A DNA stretch of 64,000 nucleotides from Tenacibaculum holothuriorum (GCF_002120225.1 NZ_LAPZ01000002.1:428957-492956); one strand, 5' to 3'. Positions 8,404 to 17,311 are shown, counted from the first letter of the stretch. Program-made: numbers and translations. Notes: generated from the sequence alone by a model not told the origin.

Positions 8404-10356
8404 TTAAAAAAACATCTCGCTTATTTTGCTGCTGTTTTCCGTGTTAATGATTTCGTAAACTTTAAGCCTTGGGGTTTGGGTATACAATCTTATTTTGCGA
8501 CCTCTCTTTTTTAATTCTGAAAGAAGATTCGCATTATTTTGGAGTTGGTTATTTGGAATTGAAATTCCGGTTCTTATTACATCTTTATCTATATCAGAAA
8601 TTTCAAAAACAAATACTTTACTTGTTAAAATAATCTCTGGGTGAGCTTCTAAAAACGATTTGTTTTCTTTGTTTTTATGATATAAATAATCTCTTTCTAA
8701 GTACTCAGAATTAAACTCTGAATAATTAATAAAGTAATGTTTCTTGTTTCCTATTAGCGCTACCTTATTAGTATTTACCACAGAATAAGTAAATGGTAAA
8801 TGCGTGGTAGTAATTTGGTTATATGCTTTTAGTATTTGTCTGTTCGTTTCGTTTGAAACTGGTGCGCTACTTACAATTTCTTGTTGAAAAAAAACTGTTG
8901 AAAATGCTATAGCAATGGCTAATACTCCGCTAAGTACTTTCGATACTTTTTTGTTTTTAAACGATAGTACTTTAATGATTTGAATACTGTTTAATGCTAT
9001 AACTATCGGTGTTAAAACACTAAAAATTAGTAATAAAATATCTTTATCAATAAAATCGATATTGATAAAAAATAATATCACTACAGCTTCGTATAGCAAC
9101 GAAAAAATAACCAATACTTTATTCTTTTGATTTTCAATTTTAGTACTTGATAATCCTATAATACTTAATAAAGCAGTGAGCTTAATAATAGTTTCATAAG
9201 GCACTAATAAATGTGATAAGTTAGAAAACTGATTTACTTGTAATAAGCTACTCTTTAAGAAGTAAAAAGCATTAAAAAACTCGTATTTATAAAACACAAA
9301 AAAGCTAAATAATAGCGTTAAACTACTTACTAAAACAGTAAATAATAACGTAACTTTTTCTTTTGTTTTTTTTATATAATTTAAAACTATAACAACACTT
9401 AATGCTACAAGAATTAAAATGAGTGTGTAAGAAAAGTTTAAAAGTAAACTACTTATTAAAACAATATTTAGGTATATTATTTTGCTTTTAAACGATTGTT
9501 TAAAACCTTGTTTGTTTATTAAAAAAACAATGGCTGGTAAAATTAAAATAAGTACAGAAAATATAAACTGATGCTTTAGTAAATAACCAATATTAATTGG
9601 TGTAAAAGTATAGCCCAAAGTGAAAATTAATGAAGCCATTATTGGCAACACCAATCCTGTTTTTTTACTTGCTTTTTTAACTACCCAAAAAATAAGAATA
9701 CTTAATGCTGTAACTTGTATTAATCCAAACATTTGCAATGCGTTTTCTGGACTTATCTTAAAAGCATTACTAAACAAGTTTATAATGGCATAATGACCTA
9801 TTTCAGAATAATCTGGACTAAACCAAACCTGGTTATTTAAGTCGTTAATCTTTATTAAATCTTCAAACCAAGTTTCTGAAAATAAGTAGATGTCATTTTT
9901 ATAAAATTGTACTCTACTAAAAAATGTTATTAATACTATTATTGAAGTTATGCTAAAATCAGTAATCTCTTTTTTATTGAATTTAGAATCTTTATTTTTT
10001 TCTTTCAAATACGTTATTCTATCTGAACTTTCAACAAAAGCTATCACTTTTAAAAGAAGATAATTAAACTTCTCTTTTAACTCTTTATATATTCTTACAG
10101 GAGATTTATATTGGTTGTAATCAAATACAAAAAATATAAAAAGTAAAACAGTATAATTGAATATATTAAAATTATGAATTATGATTAACAGATACACAAT
10201 TATTAAACTAACTGCTAAATATTTACTTAAATAGTACACTAAAAAATCGGAGAATAGTAACTCCTTTTTTTCTAGTTTTTTCTTAATAACATAGCATAAC
10301 AAGATTATAATATATAACCTTAAAGAACTTGTGTATATGTTATTAAATAGCATCAT
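8404..10356 (-). CDS. Polytopic membrane protein of the Pel-like operon
   Basis: A 650-residue protein with about 13 hydrophobic segments up to residue 500, then a soluble C-terminal domain of about 150 residues. A loop at about 151-205 (NDIYLFSETWFEDL...) separates the early helices from the rest, which resembles the first external loop of GT-C glycosyltransferases; this is only a layout similarity. No PelD-type GAF/GGDEF-like domain and no PelE-type TPR is present, so it is not an obvious orthologue of either. It lies 8 bp after the GH114 gene and 12 bp before the deacetylase fusion, hence surely in the operon. It might form the synthase scaffold together with PelF and PelG. Function unknown. 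Confidence 0.7.
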   Translation of the reverse strand: MMLFNNIYTSSLRLYIIILLCYVIKKKLEKKELLFSDFLVYYLSKYLAVSLIIVYLLIIIHNFNIFNYTVLLFIFFVFDYNQYKSPVRIYKELKEKFNYLLLKVIAFVESSDRITYLKEKNKDSKFNKKEITDFSITSIIVLITFFSRVQFYKNDIYLFSETWFEDLIKINDLNNQVWFSPDYSEIGHYAIINLFSNAFKISPENALQMFGLIQVTALSILIFWVVKKASKKTGLVLPIMASLIFTLGYTFTPINIGYLLKHQFIFSVLILILPAIVFLINKQGFKQSFKSKIIYLNIVLISSLLLNFSYTLILILVALSVVIVLNYIKKTKEKVTLLFTVLVSSLTLLFSFFVFYKYEFFNAFYFLKSSLLQVNQFSNLSHLLVPYETIIKLTALLSIIGLSSTKIENQKNKVLVIFSLLYEAVVILFFINIDFIDKDILLLIFSVLTPIVIALNSIQIIKVLSFKNKKVSKVLSGVLAIAIAFSTVFFQQEIVSSAPVSNETNRQILKAYNQITTTHLPFTYSVVNTNKVALIGNKKHYFINYSEFNSEYLERDYLYHKNKENKSFLEAHPEIILTSKVFVFEISDIDKDVIRTGISIPNNQLQNNANLLSELKKRGRKIRLYTQTPRLKVYEIINTENSSKISEMFF

Positions 10357-10364
10357 AATTGCTG

Positions 10365-11168
10365 TTAATTAAATGTTGGTTTTTGTTGTAAATCTATTTG
10401 TCCTACAAAAAGAGACCATTTATATTTTTTTAGTTTCTTTTGAATTTTTTTATACATTTTTAAATCATTGGTATACTCAATAAGTAAAAACGGAATTTGA
10501 TACTCTTCTTCTATTTTTTTTATAGACTTAATTAGTTTTCTTGACTCTTTTTCTTCTCGTAAACGATACCTTTTTTTAGAAAAATCGTAGTTAGTTATTA
10601 CAGATTCTATTGCTATTGAATCAATAAAATCATGAGTAGTACTTACCATATCTAAGCCTGCATTTTGCATTAAATAAGCATTAGGAAAATTAGTAACTAT
10701 TTTGGCTAAGAATATGTATAAGTGTTTCTTTAATTGCTTTTGTTTACCCCAAGTTCCATAATTGTCTATATTATCTAAAAACAATCCATCGAACCCTTTG
10801 GCTAGTTTCTTTTCAATATTTTTTAATAGAATATTTTGTAATCCTTCTTTACTTAAATCTAAAAAATAACTGTCCCAAATAGCATTTTTCCCTGGTAATA
10901 CATAGTTCTTAGCTTCTTCATAGTATGATACATATTTATCTAATTCTCCTAAGCTTATATAGCATAATACTTTTTGATTATTCTCTTTTATTTTTAGTAC
11001 TTCTTCTTTGGTATAGTATGCTTCTTCTAAGATTACATACTTGTAATTTTTTATCTCATCCACTGCGATTTTTCCGTAGCATAAAAACACATTCTCTACT
11101 GCATTAGCAAAACCTTTAGAAATAAAGAATATGGTTGCGAGTAATATGTAATTTTTAACATGAAGCAT
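10365..11168 (-). CDS. Secreted GH114-family glycosidase (endo-alpha-1,4-polygalactosaminidase-like, PelA hydrolase domain)
   Basis: A 267-residue protein with a signal peptide (hydrophobic 7-20, cleavage after ANA) followed by one TIM-barrel GH114 domain. Visible motifs are YISLGE (70-75), DGLFLDNID (127-135, carrying the candidate catalytic aspartate), QNAGLD (168-173) and IAIESV (186-191, candidate catalytic glutamate). In Pseudomonas this domain is the N-terminal part of PelA and cleaves galactosamine-rich Pel polymer; here it is a separate protein. The start overlaps the end of the PelG-like gene by 14 bp, indicating translational coupling. Expected to act in the periplasm on polymer in transit. 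Confidence 0.8.
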   Translation of the reverse strand: MLHVKNYILLATIFFISKGFANAVENVFLCYGKIAVDEIKNYKYVILEEAYYTKEEVLKIKENNQKVLCYISLGELDKYVSYYEEAKNYVLPGKNAIWDSYFLDLSKEGLQNILLKNIEKKLAKGFDGLFLDNIDNYGTWGKQKQLKKHLYIFLAKIVTNFPNAYLMQNAGLDMVSTTHDFIDSIAIESVITNYDFSKKRYRLREEKESRKLIKSIKKIEEEYQIPFLLIEYTNDLKMYKKIQKKLKKYKWSLFVGQIDLQQKPTFN

Positions 11169-12750
11169 AGTAATAATAATCTACATTTTTAAATACTTTT
11201 ATATTCTCTTTTAAACTTAGAGCCGTAAATACTACAGAACCTATTAACATACCATAAACACTATAATCGTAAGCTATTAATTTGCTTAAAATAAAGCCTA
11301 TAATAATGTTTACAATAGTTGCTATAATTAACAATTGAAGTACTTTTTTTTGCTGTTTTAAAGTGATCAAATAGGAAGCATTTAACATACCCCAACACAT
11401 AAAAAAATATCCTATAATTCCTGCTTGAGCTACTTGAGTATTGAGTGGATTTAAAGGAATCGTAAAAAAATGATTATACCCATATTCACCATAAATAAAA
11501 TACTGAACTATTACAAAAATTGGAGCTGCAGTAATAAATAACAACGAAGTATTTTTTAAGTATAAATCGAATAGTTTTTCTGAATAATTAGATGAATTTA
11601 TCAAACTTGTAGTGTGCTGTTCTTTGTTCAATAATTTTACAAAAGAAACACTACTGTATTCTAAAGATCCTGCTAATAAAAGGAAGAAAATTATAGCGAT
11701 ATCCATTCCTATTTCATAATCTTTTTCATAATAAATAGGAAAAAAGAAATTACTCACTTTATAAGAAGACCAAGCTAAAATCCTATCAATAAAAAAGTAA
11801 ATATTAATAATTAAACCATATAAAAAGTAGTTGTAATTATTGTATAATAAAGCGCTTAGTTTGTAATCTTTTTTTTCATACTTAATATCTAATCTTTTAA
11901 AATAAAATAATAGAAATACTACGGTAATTACTATTGCTAACGAAAGTCCTAAAAAGTGAACTCCGTAAATATTTATACTCGTATATGTAAATAATAGTAT
12001 ACCGAAAAAAGTTGCTATTCCTGTAGAAATTAATATTAAAATTCGGGCTTTTAATACATGTAAAGGAGCGAATACTAGAAATAAAACACCAATTAAAAAA
12101 GCATAGATTGATGTTACCAACATCATACTATTCGGGAAAATAGAAAACAAAAAATTAACCGTTAAAAGAAACAGAATTCCCAAAGCAATACATAAAATCC
12201 CTTTTTTAAGAAGATAAAATGTTATTTGTTTTACCATCGCTAAATCTTCGCTATAGTAGTATGTTGAAATTTCTTTTCCTATAACTTTTATAAAACCTCC
12301 ACTTAAAATCATTCCTAAAATAACTCCCAAAACTACTGCGGTGGACTGTACTTGATTAAAGCCTGTAAAAACATACAATGCAAATCCAAACAACACAATA
12401 GTTACTAATTGAATTGCTATTGCTAATAAATGAGAAGTACCTAAAACATAGTGTTTAAAAAACTGATATGCTTCATAAATAAAATCAGTTCTTTCTTCTT
12501 TTTGGTTACTTATAAATTCAATTTCTTTAGCATTTTTCACCTCTTTTTCTGAATTCGAAGTGAGCTTCGCAAATAACTTTTTAGCTAAATGTCTTATATT
12601 TTCTGTACCATAATCAGACTGTACATCTTTATCTCTAATACCAAAAGATTCTATAATAGCCACAACAGTATCAACAGAAACTGGTACACCAATTTTATGT
12701 TGAATTTGCTTTTGCAACAAGATTATATTTTTATTGGTATTTCTAGACAT
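11155..12750 (-). CDS. pelG: PelG-like exopolysaccharide transporter (MOP/MATE superfamily) with N-terminal extension
   Basis: A 531-residue protein with about 12 membrane helices from residue 105 onward and the GGFIKVIGKEISTYYY type of loop typical of PelG, which is thought to move the Pel polymer across the inner membrane and to assemble with PelF. It is about 75 residues longer than the Pseudomonas protein: the first about 100 residues are soluble and helical (with FGIRDKDVQSDYG at 51-63), presumably cytoplasmic. The start codon overlaps the stop of the PelF-like gene in a TAATG junction, so the pair is translationally coupled. Family identification is good; the role of the extension is unknown. 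Confidence 0.8.
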   Translation of the reverse strand: MSRNTNKNIILLQKQIQHKIGVPVSVDTVVAIIESFGIRDKDVQSDYGTENIRHLAKKLFAKLTSNSEKEVKNAKEIEFISNQKEERTDFIYEAYQFFKHYVLGTSHLLAIAIQLVTIVLFGFALYVFTGFNQVQSTAVVLGVILGMILSGGFIKVIGKEISTYYYSEDLAMVKQITFYLLKKGILCIALGILFLLTVNFLFSIFPNSMMLVTSIYAFLIGVLFLVFAPLHVLKARILILISTGIATFFGILLFTYTSINIYGVHFLGLSLAIVITVVFLLFYFKRLDIKYEKKDYKLSALLYNNYNYFLYGLIINIYFFIDRILAWSSYKVSNFFFPIYYEKDYEIGMDIAIIFFLLLAGSLEYSSVSFVKLLNKEQHTTSLINSSNYSEKLFDLYLKNTSLLFITAAPIFVIVQYFIYGEYGYNHFFTIPLNPLNTQVAQAGIIGYFFMCWGMLNASYLITLKQQKKVLQLLIIATIVNIIIGFILSKLIAYDYSVYGMLIGSVVFTALSLKENIKVFKNVDYYYYASC

Positions 12751-14258
12751 TACACAACTTTTAAATATTCGTAAACTCCTTTATTTAATGCTATTAATTC
12801 GTCATATTCATTTTGATAAGCCTTAATTATTTTGTCTATCGTAAAATGTTCTAAAACACGTTTTCTAGCATTTTCTCCCATTTTCTTTCGTAATTGTTCA
12901 TTTTGAAGTAAAAAAACTACTTTACTTGCCAATGCTTTGTAATCTCTAGCTTTACAAACAAAACCAGTTTCTTTGGTAATAGCTTCTGCTACTCCACCAA
13001 CATCGGTTGCAACAACAGGAATAGCACAACTCATAGATTCTATTACGGTATATGGAAAACCTTCGGAAATAGAAGTTAAGATAGAAATATCGCCCTCTAA
13101 AAAGGCTTTATTTGGCGCACTATGGTGGCCAGCTAAAACAAAGTTGTTCTCAAGATTAAACTCTTTAATTAACTCTTCACACTGTTGTGTATACTCAGGT
13201 TCGGCATTTTTATCACCATAAACTATAAACTGAATATTATTAATAGTTTGTTTAACCTCATTACATGTTTTAATCATCGTTACTATGTCTTTTAGAGCAA
13301 AAATTCTTGCTATAGCAACAACAGTTGGAATATTTTTAAGAGGAGTTGGTTTTTCTCCAGGAACAAATCGGTTTTCATCTATTCCGTTGTAAATAACTTT
13401 TGAATTTTCTTCTAAAACACCGTAACCAAACTCCCATTTTGTATTGAATTTACTTACCGATAAAACTTTATCTGATCGTGTATAAGCTAGTTTAGCAATG
13501 TTTTGAGAACATTTAATCATTAAACTTTTTAAGAAAAATGAAAAATAAGAACTGTTTACATAGATCATTTTTTCTCGGATAAAAATTCCGTGTTCGGTAG
13601 CAACAATAGCAGCACCGTGTTCTTTTTTAGCAATTAAAGCAGGAATAATAGGAAAACCAGTTAAAGTAATATGAGTAATGTCTACTTTAGGGACAGGTAT
13701 AGAAAGCGTTAAAAGCACTCTATAAATCCATCGTAAACCAAAAGTTACATCGTTTAAATTAATTTTTTCTGATGACTCTAATGAAGTATTAGAAAGTAAA
13801 AGGTTTTTAAAAAATGAATAAACTATATGACTCGATAATGTAGTTTTAAAATCATACTTTTTAAAGTAAGAGTATAACTTATAAATTGATTTTTCTAATT
13901 GATTTAGATTACAATCATCACTTATTAAATTTTCTATAAAAACAGAAAAAGTATCGATAAATTTAGACTTAATTATCTTGGAAGAAGTAGCTAATTTTTT
14001 CTGTAAAATTTCTTCGTAGCTAACTCCATAATCTATAAAATCAAAAGGCTCATAAGGAGTCCATAAAGGAAGTTGAATTATTTCCTTTACATTGTTACTA
14101 ACCTCATATTTTGGTTTTAATTCTAGGCTAGCATTTAGTGAATACAAATAAAAATCTGTTTCACTAACCATGTTGCATAAAGTATGCGTCCAGCTAGATA
14201 CACCACCATAGTTATATGGATAAGTTCCTTCCGTTATAAGTAGTACTTTCTTATTCAA
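12750..14258 (-). CDS. pelF: PelF-like GT4 glycosyltransferase
   Basis: A 502-residue cytosolic glycosyltransferase, close in length to PelF of Pseudomonas (507). The N-terminal GGVSSWTHTLC (18-28) is the PelF nucleotide-sugar-binding start. The second Rossmann domain includes VVAIARIFALKDI and the GT4 EX7E motif EGFPYTVIE (399-407) followed by ATDVGGVAEAI. PelF polymerises the chain from a UDP-sugar donor. First gene of the five-gene minus-strand operon; a promoter with a perfect -7 motif lies about 60 bp upstream. Both the full-length match and the adjacent PelG-like and GH114 genes support the call. Confidence 0.85.
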   Translation of the reverse strand: MNKKVLLITEGTYPYNYGGVSSWTHTLCNMVSETDFYLYSLNASLELKPKYEVSNNVKEIIQLPLWTPYEPFDFIDYGVSYEEILQKKLATSSKIIKSKFIDTFSVFIENLISDDCNLNQLEKSIYKLYSYFKKYDFKTTLSSHIVYSFFKNLLLSNTSLESSEKINLNDVTFGLRWIYRVLLTLSIPVPKVDITHITLTGFPIIPALIAKKEHGAAIVATEHGIFIREKMIYVNSSYFSFFLKSLMIKCSQNIAKLAYTRSDKVLSVSKFNTKWEFGYGVLEENSKVIYNGIDENRFVPGEKPTPLKNIPTVVAIARIFALKDIVTMIKTCNEVKQTINNIQFIVYGDKNAEPEYTQQCEELIKEFNLENNFVLAGHHSAPNKAFLEGDISILTSISEGFPYTVIESMSCAIPVVATDVGGVAEAITKETGFVCKARDYKALASKVVFLLQNEQLRKKMGENARKRVLEHFTIDKIIKAYQNEYDELIALNKGVYEYLKVV

Positions 14259-14317
14259 ACTTTAAAATTTTAATAAGAAAGGGGATACTTTAAAATATTT
14301 AAAAGGGCAGGTTTACC

Positions 14318-14348
14318 CAAATGTAATAATATCTTACATCGCCTACAA
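14318..14348 (-). promoter_or_regulatory. Promoter of the Pel-like operon
   Basis: On the minus strand TTG (14348-14346), a 20-nt spacer and TACATTTG (14325-14318) match the Bacteroidota promoter; the start of pelF is 59 bp further. The gene upstream (ACT-domain protein) is 120 bp away on the same strand, so the operon probably has independent control. Confidence 0.6.
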
Positions 14349-14377
14349 GGGTGTTTTCCCCCTCATATGAAAATAAT

Positions 14378-15037
14378 TTACCCTAATTTAAGATCCATAA
14401 GTATAGCAAAAGTTTCATTTACATCACGTTCTTTTACTACAATTGTCATTTCATGAGTAGTGGAAATAACTTCTTGTACTGCAATATTTGCCCAAGCAAA
14501 TTGTTTTAAAATGAAATAGTAAATACCCGATTGTTCTAAATTTTCTTTCGGAAGTTTTATTGTTATTGAAGCTAAATCATTCACATTATTTATTAGCGTT
14601 TCTTTTTTAAAAATTTCTTCAACAAAAGGTTGTAAATTCTTACTGGTTACAATATTTGTTTCAAAAATTCCTTGAGAAACAGTTAAGAAATAATCATTGC
14701 TATCGGCAGATTTGCTTAAAATTTTAGCTATTTCTTTTAATAATGAAGGTGTATTTCTAAAAGTATAATCACATAGGTCTGAACGTACAATAACATCACC
14801 TAAATCTAATGCTAAACGCTTAATATTTTTACGAACTCTTAATTCATTGGCTGGAGATAACCTGTTAATAGCCATCATTACTGCACCTACTTTTACCTCT
14901 TTTTTTAATAATTTAGAAACTTCTGGTAATATTTCTCGTGCTAACGACGATACATTAATTAACTTTTCATTTAAAGCTTCTTCTATAAAAGGAGTTTTTC
15001 TAATGGTGATTTCTACAGCTTCTTGAATTGTTTTCAT
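14378..15037 (-). CDS. ACT domain-containing protein (often labelled aspartate kinase-like)
   Basis: A 219-residue cytosolic protein. The N-terminal third is a helical DNA-binding-like or dimerisation region (SLAREILPEVSKLLKKEVKVGAVMMAINRL), which resembles a small winged-helix segment. The C-terminal half contains repeated alpha-beta units ending in TTHEMTIVVKERDVNETFAIL, as in ACT domains that bind amino acids. There is no kinase catalytic domain, so an aspartate kinase name would be misleading. A perfect 40-bp palindrome lies 14 bp before its start codon, suggesting local regulation. It is separated from the Pel-like operon by 120 bp and that operon's promoter. Confidence 0.6.
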   Translation of the reverse strand: MKTIQEAVEITIRKTPFIEEALNEKLINVSSLAREILPEVSKLLKKEVKVGAVMMAINRLSPANELRVRKNIKRLALDLGDVIVRSDLCDYTFRNTPSLLKEIAKILSKSADSNDYFLTVSQGIFETNIVTSKNLQPFVEEIFKKETLINNVNDLASITIKLPKENLEQSGIYYFILKQFAWANIAVQEVISTTHEMTIVVKERDVNETFAILMDLKLG

Positions 15038-15051
15038 CTTAAAAGTATATA

Positions 15052-15091
15052 ATATTTACATTTTGTTTAAATTTAAACAAAATGTAAATAT
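15052..15091. repeat. Perfect 40-bp palindrome upstream of the ACT-domain gene
   Basis: The arm ATATTTACATTTTGTTTAAA (15052-15071) is followed directly by its exact reverse complement (15072-15091), with no loop. It lies 14 bp before the ATG at 15037 on the minus strand, where the promoter or leader of that gene should be. It is placed like an operator or a cruciform-forming site and too early for a terminator. The rest of the 250-bp gap 15038-15287 shows nothing recognisable. Confidence 0.8.
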
Positions 15092-15287
15092 ACACTTATT
15101 TTAAGTTTAATTTTACTAAATATTTATTACTGTAATAAATTTAAAAAATATGTTTGAAAATTATTTTTTTAGATTAAATTTGTTTGCTAATGGATATTAA
15201 TCCACTAGTTATTAAATCTTTAAGAAGCGTTAGAAAGAGTATAAAACTTCTCTTGTAGAAGACTTAATAGTTTATTTTTTCAAACAA

Positions 15288-16283
15288 CTAATCTAATCTA
15301 TTTGTTAACTTTAAAAACTCGTCTTTCGCTTCTTTTTTATCGTACAAAACATTGTATACTGCATCTATAATTGGAGTTTTTGCACCGTTTTTCTCATTGA
15401 GTTTATAAGCACTTTTTGTAGCGTAATATCCTTCGGCAACCATACTCATTTCAAACATGGCAGATTTTACAGTATATCCTTTACCAATCATATTACCAAA
15501 CATTCTGTTTCTACTAAAAACCGAATATCCTGTAACCAATAAATCTCCTAAATAAGCCGAATTATTAATGTTACGTTTCATTTTATGTACTTTCTTAATA
15601 AAACGTTTCATTTCACGAATAGCATTACTCATTAATACCGATTGGAAATTATCTCCATATCCCAAACCATGAGCAATACCAGCAGCAATTGCATAAATAT
15701 TCTTCAGCATTGCTGCATATTCGGTACCAATAATATCGTCTGATATTTTTGTTTTTATATACCTTCCTGCGATATACTTACTTAAGTCTTTTGCTTTTTC
15801 TTCATCTTGACAAGCAAGAGTTAAATATGAAAGACGCTCCATAGCAACTTCTTCTGCATGACACGGACCAGTAATTACCCCAATATTTTCAAAAGGAACA
15901 TTATGAAGATCATGAAAATGCTCCCCAACGATTAATCCACTTTCTGGTACAATTCCTTTAATTGCTGAAAAAACAATTTTATTTTCTAAAGAAATAGTTA
16001 ATTTTTCTAATTCAGTTTTTAAAAAAGCTGATGGAATTGCAAATATTAACACATCGTAATTATCAACAATATAATTCATATCATCAGATAGATCTAATTG
16101 CTCTGGGTGCAATTCAGCTGAACTTAAATAACTAGGATTATGTTTATTACGTTTTATATGTTCTATGGCATACACACTTCGCATATACCAACCTATAGTA
16201 GTTAAATTTTCTGATAACATTTTAACAATAGCAGTAGCCCAACTTCCTCCACCAAGAACCGCTATTTTTGGTTGTGTACTCAT
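15288..16283 (-). CDS. gpsA: NAD(P)H-dependent glycerol-3-phosphate dehydrogenase
   Basis: A 331-residue cytosolic enzyme of normal GpsA length. It reduces dihydroxyacetone phosphate to sn-glycerol 3-phosphate for phospholipid synthesis. The N-terminal VLGGGSWATAIVKML (9-23) is the Rossmann nucleotide-binding site. IFSAIKGIVPESG, GVITGPCHAEEV and the C-terminal AAMLKNIYAIAAGIAHGLGYGDN carry the substrate-binding and catalytic residues, including the family lysine in MLKN. It is divergent from the zinc-ribbon/dut pair and has a perfect TAnnTTTG motif (16310-16303) about 20 bp upstream. Confidence 0.95.
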   Translation of the reverse strand: MSTQPKIAVLGGGSWATAIVKMLSENLTTIGWYMRSVYAIEHIKRNKHNPSYLSSAELHPEQLDLSDDMNYIVDNYDVLIFAIPSAFLKTELEKLTISLENKIVFSAIKGIVPESGLIVGEHFHDLHNVPFENIGVITGPCHAEEVAMERLSYLTLACQDEEKAKDLSKYIAGRYIKTKISDDIIGTEYAAMLKNIYAIAAGIAHGLGYGDNFQSVLMSNAIREMKRFIKKVHKMKRNINNSAYLGDLLVTGYSVFSRNRMFGNMIGKGYTVKSAMFEMSMVAEGYYATKSAYKLNEKNGAKTPIIDAVYNVLYDKKEAKDEFLKLTNRLD

Positions 16284-16302
16284 AGTTTGTTTGTTTGATA
16301 TA

Positions 16303-16310
16303 CAAAATTA
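16303..16310 (-). promoter_or_regulatory. Promoter -7 element of gpsA
   Basis: On the minus strand TAATTTTG matches TAnnTTTG, 19 bp before the gpsA start. No convincing TTG -33 element is seen. It faces away from the element at 16345-16352 for the divergent dut unit. Confidence 0.45.
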
Positions 16311-16344
16311 AGAAAACTAAATTCGGTTTAAAACTTAAGGGTGT

Positions 16345-16352
16345 TATATTTG
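16345..16352 (+). promoter_or_regulatory. Promoter -7 element of the zinc-ribbon/dut unit
   Basis: TATATTTG matches TAnnTTTG exactly. It overlaps a theoretical GTG start at 16341, which argues that translation begins at the ATG at 16374. Confidence 0.55.
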
Positions 16353-16373
16353 ATAATTGAAAATTCATTTGAA

Positions 16374-16730
16374 ATGAAAATTTATTGCTTTTGTCCTAAG
16401 TGTAAAAAAGAAACATCTATAAATTGTAAATATGAAACGAAAACCCGATTTCTTATGCATCAAGGAGAGGCTACCTTAATTATTTGTGATAATTGTATGG
16501 TGAAAACTAAGGTTGATAATAAAAATTTCTTTGCTAAAGAATCTAAAATTAGATTATTAATAGCTTTTTTAATTCTACTAGCTGGAACACCTTTAGTTTA
16601 TTTTTTAATCAAAGATTATATATCTAATTCTTCTATCAAAATAATTGGTTTAATCGCTATACCTAGTTTTATTTATTCAATTTTTAGAAAAGAAGAACTT
16701 AACAGAGTAAGAACATTTAATAACGGATAA
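16374..16730 (+). CDS. Small membrane protein with a Cys4 zinc-ribbon-like head
   Basis: A 118-residue protein, taking the ATG at 16374 because the promoter overlaps the longer GTG version. The N-terminus has two CxxC pairs (CPKC at about residues 6-9 and CDNC at about 38-41), which could bind one zinc ion. Two hydrophobic helices follow (about 58-76 and 84-100), then a short basic tail. The stop codon is 1 bp before the dut start, so the two are co-transcribed. I do not recognise a named family. The link to nucleotide metabolism rests on position only. Confidence 0.65.
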   Translation: MKIYCFCPKCKKETSINCKYETKTRFLMHQGEATLIICDNCMVKTKVDNKNFFAKESKIRLLIAFLILLAGTPLVYFLIKDYISNSSIKIIGLIAIPSFIYSIFRKEELNRVRTFNNG

Positions 16731-16731
16731 T

Positions 16732-17163
16732 ATGAACGTACAAATTATAAATAAATCAAAACATCAAATACCTGCTTACGAAACTGAAGGATCTGCAGGA
16801 ATGGATTTACGCGCTAACATAGATGAAGCTATAGTTTTAAAACCATTAGAAAGAGCTATTATAAAAACAGGTTTATTTATTGCTTTACCTGTTGGATTTG
16901 AAGCACAAGTTCGTCCTCGTAGCGGACTCGCAGCCAAAAAAGGAATTACAGTTTTAAATGCTCCTGGTACTGTTGATGCTGATTATCGTGGTGAAATAGG
17001 GGTGATTTTAGTAAACCTTTCTAATGAAGATTTTACAATAAACGATGGAGAACGTATTGCACAATTAGTAATTGCAAAACACGAACGTGTAAATTGGCAA
17101 GAAGTAAGTATTTTAGATGAAACTGAACGTGGTGCAGGTGGATTTGGAAGCACGGGAGTTTAG
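16732..17163 (+). CDS. dut: Deoxyuridine 5'-triphosphate nucleotidohydrolase (dUTPase)
   Basis: A 143-residue homotrimeric enzyme that hydrolyses dUTP to dUMP and pyrophosphate, keeping uracil out of DNA and supplying dTMP synthesis. The five family motifs are present: AGMDLRA (about 22-28), the RSGLAAKKG phosphate loop (62-70), [11 protein letters not shown] with the catalytic aspartate (about 82-92), the ERIAQLVI strand and the C-terminal arm [10 protein letters not shown]. It follows the small zinc-ribbon gene by 1 bp. Confidence 0.95.
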   Translation: MNVQIINKSKHQIPAYETEGSAGMDLRANIDEAIVLKPLERAIIKTGLFIALPVGFEAQVRPRSGLAAKKGITVLNAPGTVDADYRGEIGVILVNLSNEDFTINDGERIAQLVIAKHERVNWQEVSILDETERGAGGFGSTGV

Positions 17164-17257
17164 CCTTTTGATTAACAGTTAAACATTTAATTTCTTAAAT
17201 ACTGATAAAGTATTTTTAATAATAATGTGACTATTTATTAGTAACTGTTTCTAAATA

Positions 17258-17285
17258 TTGGATAGCAAAATTTTGTGTATCTTTT
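17258..17285 (+). promoter_or_regulatory. Promoter of the LysM-domain gene
   Basis: TTG (17258-17260), a 17-nt spacer and TATCTTTT (17278-17285; one mismatch to TAnnTTTG), 26 bp before the start codon. Confidence 0.5.
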
Positions 17286-17311
17286 AAAGCATAATTAAAA
17301 CAAATTACAAT

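Noticed and set aside
16341..16373. GTG-initiated longer version of the zinc-ribbon protein
   Set aside because: The added codons overlap a perfect TATATTTG promoter element; the ATG at 16374 is better.
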